Shown: positions 38,475 through 49,612 of the stretch, piece by piece
How positions within the stretch are numbered: position 1 is the first letter of the stretch
Layout of the letters: the number at the start of each line of letters is the position of its first letter
NCBI GenBank assembly: GCA_015520195.1
Contig: WAQN01000050.1
Span: 1-49,612, forward strand
DNA from: Desulfurococcales archaeon
GTDB lineage: Archaea > Thermoproteota > Thermoprotei_A > Sulfolobales > Acidilobaceae
Length of the DNA stretch: 49,612 nt
Direction: 5' to 3'
Program-made: the position numbers and the translations under genes
The notes under the pieces: model-generated
The model's database searches: none
Told to the model about the DNA's origin: nothing
What the model saw: the letters and a program-made list of their open reading frames with translations, nothing else

Positions 38475-39031
38475 TCTGCTTCAATATACCACATGATAGG
38501 ATCCTAGTAGTCATAGAAGGTGATATAACAGAGTTGAAGGTTGACGCCATAGTTAATCCGGCAAACAGCCTCATGCTAATGGGGGGAGGAGTTGCAGGAG
38601 CTATTAAGAGGAAGGGTGGAGAAGTGATTGAGAGAGAAGCAGTAAGAAGTGCCCCAGTCCCCATCGGAGAGGCTATAACAACCACTGCTGGCAGGCTCCC
38701 AGCTAAATACGTCATACATGCTCCGACTATGGAGAAGCCAGCAATGAAGATAGACATCGCGAATGTTAAGAAGGCCACCCTAGCTTCTCTAAATGAAGCC
38801 TCTAGGATAAAGGCCGAGTCGATAGCACTACCAGCACTGGGAGCAGGGGTTGGCGGGTTAGGGGTCTATGAGTCTTTCAAAGAGATGGCTAAGATCATAG
38901 TTAGCTATGAAAAAAGGTATCCCAGCAAGATAGTGTTAGTCGCCTGGGGTAGCAGGGCATATGAAGAGGCAGTTAAGGCTGTCAGAGATGTACTTGGTGA
39001 AGAGGGTAGAGAATGCCGGGTAGAGGTATAG
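38471..39031 (+). CDS. Macro domain protein (ADP-ribose binding/hydrolase)
   Basis: GDITELKVDAIVNPANSLMLMGGGVAGAIKRKGG; ALPALGAGVGGLGVYESFKEM. Confidence 0.95.
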   Translation: MICFNIPHDRILVVIEGDITELKVDAIVNPANSLMLMGGGVAGAIKRKGGEVIEREAVRSAPVPIGEAITTTAGRLPAKYVIHAPTMEKPAMKIDIANVKKATLASLNEASRIKAESIALPALGAGVGGLGVYESFKEMAKIIVSYEKRYPSKIVLVAWGSRAYEEAVKAVRDVLGEEGRECRVEV

Positions 39032-39606
39032 ATGTATCTGTGGCTATAACTGGTTCTAGTGGCATAAGGATAGCCCTACACCTACTCGGGATAATCGATA
39101 AACTGGACAATATTAGAGTTAAAGGTATAATAGTTACTGATGGAGCTATTAAAGTAGCAATGTACGAAGAAGACATGAACGAAAACGAATTCATAGAGAC
39201 GCTTGAATCACATTCCAGAGTTTACCGCGACAACGACTTTACATCTCCACTAGCATCATCGAGTAACCAGCCAGACGCCATGATTATAGTGCCAGCTAGC
39301 ATGAAGACGGTAGGTTTGATAGCTAATGGAATACCATCCACCCTAACGGCCAGAGCAGCACTAGCTATACTTAGACTTGGCAGGAGACTCGTCGTTGCCC
39401 CGCGGGAAACGCCTCTTGGACTTATAGAGCTCAGGAACCTGCTGAGACTTGCTGAAAGCGGCGCTATTATAGTCCCAATGTGCATAGGATTATATAATAA
39501 GCCAAGTAGCCTTAAGGACATATTAGACTTCCTAGCTGGGAAAATACTAGATGCGCTTCAAATAGATAATAGGGTATATAAGAGATGGAGAGAAGACCTC
39601 TACTAG
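39013..39606 (+). CDS. ubiX: UbiX-family flavin prenyltransferase
   Basis: VAITGSSGIRIALHLL; DFTSPLASSSNQPDAMIIVPASMKTVGLIANGI; RRLVVAPRETPLGLIELRNLLRLAESGAIIVP. Confidence 0.93.
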   Translation: MPGRGIDVSVAITGSSGIRIALHLLGIIDKLDNIRVKGIIVTDGAIKVAMYEEDMNENEFIETLESHSRVYRDNDFTSPLASSSNQPDAMIIVPASMKTVGLIANGIPSTLTARAALAILRLGRRLVVAPRETPLGLIELRNLLRLAESGAIIVPMCIGLYNKPSSLKDILDFLAGKILDALQIDNRVYKRWREDLY

Positions 39607-39744
39607 CCATAATACTGTGTTATGTCGATCAAGAATAATGCAACACTTCATTAATAAATCATATAAATGTATACTCTATATTTTTACGTATCCATATATA
39701 AATTCCCCGATAGAATAATATATATTATACATGGAGAAATAAAT

Positions 39745-41196
39745 ATGCCAGGTAGGCTTAGAATAACCGTTAAGCAGGTTAATCTTAATGCCGGAGTCAT
39801 AATACTACTAGGTGTAGTTATAGGTGGAACAATCTACTTCTATACAACACTCGCTGGACCAACAGAAGCTGCATTGAAGTTCTATTCTGAACCACACATA
39901 TTAACTCGGGCAGACGATTTTAATGAGCTCCTGAAAGAAGAGGAAAAACCTGTAGCCGTTATGTTTAGTAGTAAGACCTGCCCTGTATGCAGAGTCATGG
40001 AGCCCTACTGGAAGGTATTGTGTGAAAGGGATGATTTGCCTGTATCATTTAACATTTTGATGCTTAATAGAGATACCATGCAGTTATTCCTAGACTACAA
40101 TGTTATGGAGACACCCACGTTCATAGTATTCATTAATGGCAAGCCAGTAGCCAGACATGTTGGGGGATTCAACGGGGATAATATAACGAGTATAATGCTT
40201 AACTGGGCTCTGGCCTCATCTGGGAGAGCACCATCATTTCTAGACGAGGAGCTCGACATGTTTAAGAAGCACTGCTCAGAGTGTCATGGGGCACCTGAAA
40301 GTATCGATTTAGACAGCATAAAGAAGTGGATAACGCTGAGGGAGGACAGTGATCCTTTAGCAGCAAAGCTATCCGTTAGTATTGAGTATGGCGTGCCATT
40401 ATCTGAGTATTACGGAGGCTCCCAGAATCTGGCTAGGGTTATATACGAGATGAAGGGAGACCTGAGTGGAGAGCAGGCATATAAACTGGCGCTATTCCTC
40501 GACTCTATTGCATTAATTGAGAATGAGGGTTCTAATAAGACGGGCTCTAAGCTGGATATAAGCTCAACTAACCCAGTTTTAGCAGCGTTTATAGCGGTAC
40601 CATTCTTGACAGGGCTTCTCTCTGCCCTATCTCCCTGCGTTTTCCCATTATTAATGGTCTATGCAACAACTACTCTAGCTAAAGGTAGAATGCTTAGTAG
40701 GATTGATTCTATCAAGGCTCTTGTAGCATCAGCGTCCGGGGTGGCTATTATAGGCGCGTTATTCCTTATTATAGGTGAGTCTATAGGAGAACTAGCTAAT
40801 ATCCTCGTGCCTATAGCTGGATTGGCTGTACTGGCTTCAGGTGTGCTCGGCTATATGGATATACCCTCATTCATTAACCTTGGAGTGGCTACTAAGAGGA
40901 GTTTGCTAGGCTTTAGTTTCCTCTATGGGCTTCTAGCTGTTCAGTGTAGTTTCCCTTTAGTTGCTGGTTCACTATTACTGATAGCTTCTAGTAAGCTAGA
41001 GACTGGCGTCTTCGGCTTGGCGGCTTTTGCAGTAGGAGTCTCCATTCCAGTATCTATAGTAGTACTTAGCAGTCAAACGCCTAAGTTTAAGAGCATTCTA
41101 GGCAAGATGGACAATGATTCGTTTAGAAGGTATAGTTATTTAGCCCTCGCCTTCATGGGATTTCTGTTAGTCATTTATTCATTGAACTTAATCTGA
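39745..41196 (+). CDS. Thioredoxin - cytochrome c (CXXCH) - CcdA fusion protein
   Basis: TM anchor; Trx CPVC (39979-39990) with cis-Pro VMETPTFIVF; CSECH (40273-40287) and downstream YEMKGDLSGEQAYKLALFLDSIA; CcdA part with LLSALSPCVFPLL and LLAVQCSFPLVAGSLLL. Confidence 0.88.
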   Translation: MPGRLRITVKQVNLNAGVIILLGVVIGGTIYFYTTLAGPTEAALKFYSEPHILTRADDFNELLKEEEKPVAVMFSSKTCPVCRVMEPYWKVLCERDDLPVSFNILMLNRDTMQLFLDYNVMETPTFIVFINGKPVARHVGGFNGDNITSIMLNWALASSGRAPSFLDEELDMFKKHCSECHGAPESIDLDSIKKWITLREDSDPLAAKLSVSIEYGVPLSEYYGGSQNLARVIYEMKGDLSGEQAYKLALFLDSIALIENEGSNKTGSKLDISSTNPVLAAFIAVPFLTGLLSALSPCVFPLLMVYATTTLAKGRMLSRIDSIKALVASASGVAIIGALFLIIGESIGELANILVPIAGLAVLASGVLGYMDIPSFINLGVATKRSLLGFSFLYGLLAVQCSFPLVAGSLLLIASSKLETGVFGLAAFAVGVSIPVSIVVLSSQTPKFKSILGKMDNDSFRRYSYLALAFMGFLLVIYSLNLI

Positions 41197-41199
41197 GAG

Positions 41200-44100
41200 G
41201 TGGAGCCTATGGGGTTGGGCATGCACTACGCCACTATACTACCCCTAGTAGCTCTAGGAGGCTTAGTGCTTAGCCTAATAGCTGCTTCCCTTAAGAAATA
41301 CAAACTACATAAACTGCTATTCAAATACTCCACACTCGTACTAGTGATAGGATGGCTAATCTACATGATACCCTTCATAATCCTAGATTATAGACTAGCT
41401 GAGGTAGCGGAGAATTCTAGCGACGGATTGAACCTAATATTCAGGATGGCCACATCATGGAGCGGTGGAGGGTCTAGCCTATACTTCTTCTCTACCATAA
41501 CCGCACTTGGAGCATTATATCTTTCAAGGAGAGGAGGCGGCTTATTCCTATCTATAGCCTTAGGCATAATACTAACTATAAGCTTATCATCAGCCACGCT
41601 AAACGGGGCCTTTGACATCGCAGAGGAGGGTGGTGGAATCGGCTTAAACCCCCTACTTAAAAGCTACTGGATAGTGCCTCACCCGCTTACAACATTCAGC
41701 GGCTATAGTCTCATACTTGTGAGCTCATTAGCACTGCTCTCAAGCTATAGGAGAGATGCCATAGCCCTCCTAATCCTTGGATGGAGTTTGCTAAGCCTGG
41801 GTATAACCTTTGGCGCATATTGGAGCTATGAGACGTTTGGATGGGGAGGTTATTGGGCTTGGGATCCCGTTGAGGTGGCTGAGTTAGCAGTGTGGTTAGG
41901 GGCTGTATCAGCTCTTCATACATTGGGACCTTTAGCCCCATTAAGGAAGCCTATACTAGCTATGCTAGCTAGTAGTGTGCCTCTTGCACTATATGTGACT
42001 AGGAGCGGGTTAAGCCCCCTACACAGCTTTGCCTCGGCCAATATCGGCTCTGTGATCTTATTATCCCTCGGCATAGGCTTTCTCGGGCTTTCAATATACT
42101 ACCTAAGCTTCGATGAGGAATCCAAGAGCGCTGGATCTGCCGTGAAGAAAGCCCTGACTAATAGGGATATGCCAGGCATCTCTATAATTATAGGTGGAGG
42201 CGCACTCATAGTTATGTTCATATACGTCTACTCATCACTCCTAGCCCCCTCAATACTCACTGCCATAGGAAAACAGGCTACCATCCCGAATATGGCTGAG
42301 GGGGTTAGATTCTATCATCCAGTGCTCTATCCATTAATCCTATTAGCTATAGTGGCTCTCCCCGGATTCTTCCTCGCAAGAGAAGTCGGGTCTAAGGGTT
42401 ACGCGTCGATTTTAATTATAACTGGGATCATGTCGTTAACCGCGGTTACTGGTGTTGATAGGGGTGTTCTAGAGTTAGCCCCCTTATCTCCTAACTCTAC
42501 TAATATCTTAATGGCATTGGGCTTAGTTGTATCGACTATGATGGCTGGGATGATACTAGTCTCCCTCCTATACCCGTTGCTAGCTGGTATGCTTAGCGGG
42601 AGAGTGACTAGGATAAAACCTAGAGACATCGTAGCGAAGGCCATACATCTAGGTATGCTATTAACGTTAATAGGGATCCTATTTAGTGGAACATACGCCT
42701 TTAACGATTCATACTTCAAAACATTTAAGTTGAAACTGGGTGAAGAAACTGACATCGGAGACGCCAAAGTTGTTTTGGAGGGCTTCGAATTCGAGAGATC
42801 TCCTGGCTCTATAGATCTCTATACCCATATATCGGGAAAACGTACTACATCATTCCTAGCATGGCAGGCTGTTAACTTCCTTAAAGCTGATATTGTACCA
42901 GCTATAAGGGAAGTCAGGCTGGCAGCCTCCGAGGCCAGAGTCAACTCCACCATTAAAGCCATTAAGGAGCTACTGGTGAATAATTATTTCATTTACGGCG
43001 AGCAGGACCTAATAGTAAATGGGACAGGCGACATAATAATGACTGATATAATAACAAATACCAACTTAACATTAGCCGTGAATACCATAATAAAGATGAT
43101 ATTCAAGAAGCCATTAAACATTACTATAGATGCCTCACCCATAGTCTCAGAGTCAGGAAAACTTAGCGGTGCATGGATTGGAGTAGGCGTTGGGAGTAAT
43201 GGCGTCATTCTCCTGGCAAATATGAGTGGCCCCGATATAATGGCTGGAAGCCATACATATTATAATATCATATTCAGTAACCCGGTAGCTGTGAAGTTAA
43301 ACGATGAAGTCACCGTTTATATTAGAGAGGCTGCTCTTTACCCTGGGCTGCTTGAGGGTAACGGGTCTAAGGGATTTGGACGCATAATTGATGGAGGAGT
43401 TGAGCTATTCAATCCTTACATGATAGTTGTGGGAGGCTACATAACGTATAATGGAATTGAGATACCTTTATCCACAGTGATTGACAGGGGACTCTACCTC
43501 TACGTAGCCATGTCACGTGGTCAGGCCGAAGTGTTAGAGGATGCTATGAGCTCCACTCTATCAAAAGTCCTGACCGATGATAAGGTGCTATTGTTGCTAT
43601 CAAGCAGTGAACCAGGTAAACTGCCATTCCCGAGAAGCACTCTTGAGGGGGTCAAATTAAAGCTCCACCTCAAGATAATAGACGATGATAGGGAGGACTA
43701 TGTTACACCAGTCATAAGGTTTGAGGCGAATGGAGAGGCACTAGGCATACATGGACTAGTCACAGACACCGTAATCGTTGAAAGAGGGTTAAGCGATTTA
43801 TACATCAGTGTACAACCCCCAAAAAGGGAAGGATACTTCAACGTGTACCACGAGCTCTTGATATACTATTTAAGGGAGGCCAGTCAACAGCTAGAACCCG
43901 AAGAATATTTGAGCTTAATTGCATTGATGTCAGCGGGATACAATATAGGCGGAGTTAGATCTATGGATCATAGCCAAGCAGGATTTCAGGTAGAGCAATC
44001 ACTGATAGACTTATACTTGCTTGCTGAGAGGTTTGACCCGTTAAATTCTACTATTCTATCTGAGGGTATAGATGTAATGGTAAAGGTGGTTCCAGGAGTT

Positions 44101-44211
44101 GACTTGATATGGATTGGCGTTGCAATTATGGTTGCCTCAGGTATCCTCTCCTCTATACTATATGCTAGAGCTACTGAAAGACGGCATCCTCTTCATAACA
44201 ATGTATATTAA
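41200..44211 (+). CDS. CcmF/CcsA-type cytochrome c assembly (heme handling) protein with enlarged C-terminal extracytoplasmic region
   Basis: WGGYWAWDPVEVAELAVW heme-handling motif, many TM segments, AKAIHLGMLLTLIGILFSGTYA; 1003 aa; starts 3 nt after the fusion gene. Confidence 0.88.
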   Translation: MEPMGLGMHYATILPLVALGGLVLSLIAASLKKYKLHKLLFKYSTLVLVIGWLIYMIPFIILDYRLAEVAENSSDGLNLIFRMATSWSGGGSSLYFFSTITALGALYLSRRGGGLFLSIALGIILTISLSSATLNGAFDIAEEGGGIGLNPLLKSYWIVPHPLTTFSGYSLILVSSLALLSSYRRDAIALLILGWSLLSLGITFGAYWSYETFGWGGYWAWDPVEVAELAVWLGAVSALHTLGPLAPLRKPILAMLASSVPLALYVTRSGLSPLHSFASANIGSVILLSLGIGFLGLSIYYLSFDEESKSAGSAVKKALTNRDMPGISIIIGGGALIVMFIYVYSSLLAPSILTAIGKQATIPNMAEGVRFYHPVLYPLILLAIVALPGFFLAREVGSKGYASILIITGIMSLTAVTGVDRGVLELAPLSPNSTNILMALGLVVSTMMAGMILVSLLYPLLAGMLSGRVTRIKPRDIVAKAIHLGMLLTLIGILFSGTYAFNDSYFKTFKLKLGEETDIGDAKVVLEGFEFERSPGSIDLYTHISGKRTTSFLAWQAVNFLKADIVPAIREVRLAASEARVNSTIKAIKELLVNNYFIYGEQDLIVNGTGDIIMTDIITNTNLTLAVNTIIKMIFKKPLNITIDASPIVSESGKLSGAWIGVGVGSNGVILLANMSGPDIMAGSHTYYNIIFSNPVAVKLNDEVTVYIREAALYPGLLEGNGSKGFGRIIDGGVELFNPYMIVVGGYITYNGIEIPLSTVIDRGLYLYVAMSRGQAEVLEDAMSSTLSKVLTDDKVLLLLSSSEPGKLPFPRSTLEGVKLKLHLKIIDDDREDYVTPVIRFEANGEALGIHGLVTDTVIVERGLSDLYISVQPPKREGYFNVYHELLIYYLREASQQLEPEEYLSLIALMSAGYNIGGVRSMDHSQAGFQVEQSLIDLYLLAERFDPLNSTILSEGIDVMVKVVPGVDLIWIGVAIMVASGILSSILYARATERRHPLHNNVY

Positions 44212-44473
44212 CATGAGTAATCCTATTATGAACCTAATATAAAAAGAAAATGTATAAATAGTAATAATGAATTTAATGACTAAAATTACAATTTCAACGC
44301 TGGGGATACATACCAACATTCCAAAAAGACCAAACTGGTGTGGCCACTGCTGGGGGAATATTTGAAAACGCATTAAGCCTTCCCAGAGCTATAGTGACAC
44401 TTTCAAACCTAACATAATCAGTTAAATTCAAATACATACTATAGAGTAAACAGGTATTCCTTCTAGATGAAAT

Positions 44474-45697
44474 TTACATCATAATTGCATGAATGTACAT
44501 GAGTATTATCCCGCTTACTAGCATAACACTAGCTAAACTAAACAACAAGACTCTACCAGCCCTGGCTTTATAGTAATCCACTGTAAGAGCGTAACATAAG
44601 TGGACTGGTGATGCCATAACACCCATAAAGCCCCCTGTATATGCTGCAAGTAACATAGCATTGTTAATTGATCCACCCATTACTATGTAGGCTTTAAGGA
44701 GGGGCATTGCAGTAGCTGCAAAGAAGTTCTCTCCCCCAGCGGCTAGCCCTAATATAAATGGGACCAGGAATACTATTGACAGTGTAGGTAGGCCTAGGAG
44801 CTCAGCCGTATTATAGAGCTCGTATGGCGCATCTGTATTCAGTAGCATTTCTTTAAGAAGTAGCGCTTCAAATAATATGGCGTGGATCCTTGGTTTTAAA
44901 GCTAGTTTTAAAGCGCCTAATAGCTGCCTGCTATCAGGCCTTAATATAACTATTACGGCTAAGAGGGTTACTATTAACGCATTTAATAGCGTTAAACTCC
45001 CAGATACAACTAAAGCTGCTAGCAGTAGAAAAGGCCATAGAGACCTCAATAAATAAAGTATTCTGCCGTCGCTGGTACATGTATACTTATAGAATGCCGT
45101 GTAACCTACAGCTATCCCCGCAAACACAGTCACTATAGTTGCTGGCCAAGTCACTGATACTATCTCAATAGGCGTTACAGAGAATACAGCTGCTGTTATA
45201 ACAACGCTTTGAAATAACGGCCATGAAGGGATCCATATATGCCTGAACCAGTAGTTCAGGTACGAGGCCCACTCCGCGCTCATGCCCGACTCTTCTAAAT
45301 ACCTCTTCTTCATAGCTATTGCTGATACAATAGCCCCTCCAGGCATTGGTAGGAGCCCAATTATAGCTGGCACAGCTGCATAACTGAACCTGCACCCTAT
45401 AGAGGATGCACCTGCTACCATTTGATCCAAGTATCCAAGCTCTCTTAACAATCCAGCTATCATTAGGCTGAGGAATATGTAGACAAACACGCTTAGGTTA
45501 CTCCACTCTAATAAGTTAAGGAGGCTCCTAGACACAACACTAGGTCCTGAGTATATAAGTGTGTATAGACCATAGACGCCTATCATAACCCCTATGGCGG
45601 CAACAGGACCCCTACCTCTAGCCACCGCCAAAGCCAGCCCTAGGTATCCTATGCCAAACGCTATTAACCCGGCAGGATACATCTCCCCTAAGACCAA
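44474..45697 (-). CDS. DUF401-like polytopic membrane protein
   Basis: VPAIIGLLPMPGGAIVSAIAMKK...NYWFRHIWIPSWPLFQSVV...GGENFFAATAMPLL...SPVHLCYALTVDYYKA. Confidence 0.8.
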   Translation of the reverse strand: MVLGEMYPAGLIAFGIGYLGLALAVARGRGPVAAIGVMIGVYGLYTLIYSGPSVVSRSLLNLLEWSNLSVFVYIFLSLMIAGLLRELGYLDQMVAGASSIGCRFSYAAVPAIIGLLPMPGGAIVSAIAMKKRYLEESGMSAEWASYLNYWFRHIWIPSWPLFQSVVITAAVFSVTPIEIVSVTWPATIVTVFAGIAVGYTAFYKYTCTSDGRILYLLRSLWPFLLLAALVVSGSLTLLNALIVTLLAVIVILRPDSRQLLGALKLALKPRIHAILFEALLLKEMLLNTDAPYELYNTAELLGLPTLSIVFLVPFILGLAAGGENFFAATAMPLLKAYIVMGGSINNAMLLAAYTGGFMGVMASPVHLCYALTVDYYKARAGRVLLFSLASVMLVSGIILMYIHAIMM

Positions 45698-45888
45698 CTA
45701 TCAGTGGTGAATGCTTCATGGATTAATAAAAGCAACCGTTTCCTATTTCTAGGAGACCTATAATTGCCTGGTATATGCTATACATCTATCCTACACTTTA
45801 CCACTATGCAGACCATCCTGGACACTACTCTACCTGGAGATTATGGTACAGTAAATATCCTGTTATTATAAAGCTGGATGGTATCCTC

Positions 45889-46377
45889 CTATTTTCTCCT
45901 CCTAGATAGTGATATTAGGAAATACTCTGGCCTAGTAGAGTGTCCATGTTTTGGTGAAATGTACTCTTTCACTCCTCTCAACTTCAGCTTATACCTACAT
46001 TTACTAGAACTAGCCATGGACTCTTCATAAACTCTCTCAAGGCTAATCTCAAATATACCCTGTTTAAGGCTATAAGTACCCTCAGCTATCAGCTTATCAC
46101 CCTCCTCTTCATCAACCTCTATCTCCTCTATAGGTATAATCCCATAACTCCTAGCAAGCGTATTCTGGCATTCAAACACTTTCTTATTCCAAACAAACAA
46201 GGATATAGCCTCCTTATCATTTAGAACGAGTTTCAAGTGGTATCCCTTCTCTCCAGCATGATGAACAACCCTAAGATAACCTCCCGCATTAATCCTTTCT
46301 AAATCAACTAACTGTTTTTCTAAAGGCTGATCTGTTTCCCCACCTAGCCTGGGCTTATATGAGATTACAGGGTACAT
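45889..46377 (-). CDS. Hypothetical protein
   Basis: Intact ORF with coding-like composition. Confidence 0.6.
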   Translation of the reverse strand: MYPVISYKPRLGGETDQPLEKQLVDLERINAGGYLRVVHHAGEKGYHLKLVLNDKEAISLFVWNKKVFECQNTLARSYGIIPIEEIEVDEEEGDKLIAEGTYSLKQGIFEISLERVYEESMASSSKCRYKLKLRGVKEYISPKHGHSTRPEYFLISLSRRRK

Positions 46378-46685
46378 CTAAGATTCCCTCCATTCAATGC
46401 ATTCATACTCAGTAGCAAGCGTAATTTAAGCCTATTAATTGTCCCTGTATTATTGGTTTGTTTATTGTTTGTCTAGAGAATATTATCTGTGTAGCGGTCT
46501 TTATAAAACTTTGGTGCTACTTTTAGAATTTTAAATGTTAAATTTCATTCTTACCGCTTTCTGTTGCAAGTAAAGGTGAATGAAGCTAAAACGTTATTAC
46601 TCACTATATGTATACCATTTAATTAATACTCACATATTTAATGATTAGCCTCCTAACCTTTCACTCTAGAATTCGATGGTTATAG

Positions 46686-49566
<2,881 letters not shown>

Positions 49567-49612
49567 CAACGCTACAGACCATTATCATAATTCAGAACAA
49601 ATTATTATAAAC

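Noticed and set aside
44212-44470. Possible decayed coding sequence downstream of the ccmF-like gene
   Set aside because: Short translated stretches such as STLGIHTNIPKRPNWCGHCWG look suggestive but no frame is sustained and no family is recognisable.

Overview
This window is chromosomal DNA from what looks like a hyperthermophilic, respiring crenarchaeon (Thermoproteota). That placement is inferred from gene content (eL38, class I LysRS, PCNA, aIF1, Rpb12/RpoP, archaeal lipid enzymes) and from AGG/ATA-rich codon usage. It contains about 45 credible protein genes. The main systems are: an SsuABC/TauABC-like ABC transporter with a DsrE-like gene; a MalEFGK-like ABC transporter; CstA; acetyl-CoA synthetase; a geranylgeranyl reductase; a UbiA / MTHFR-like / 5-FCL-like / macro-domain / UbiX overlapping gene string; a half-size heme A synthase plus Sco; a thioredoxin-cytochrome c-CcdA fusion next to a CcmF-like protein; and a 2-oxoacid:ferredoxin oxidoreductase. 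The RNase P RNA gene (rnpB, minus strand, about 23000-23332) is clearly readable and is not in the ORF track. The strongest unusual signals are: (1) two copies of a structured, protein-less mobile element resembling the right end/omegaRNA of IS200/IS605-TnpB elements, one truncating an AAA ATPase and the other inserted in a decayed paralogue of the hydrolase at 1905-3644, where the intact paralogue acts as an empty-site reference; (2) a thioredoxin-cytochrome c-CcdA triple fusion next to CcmF; (3) an RNA-ligase-like protein that appears to have lost its catalytic residues, encoded between an ArsA/Get3-like ATPase and eL38. All family assignments were made by eye from motifs; no database search was run.
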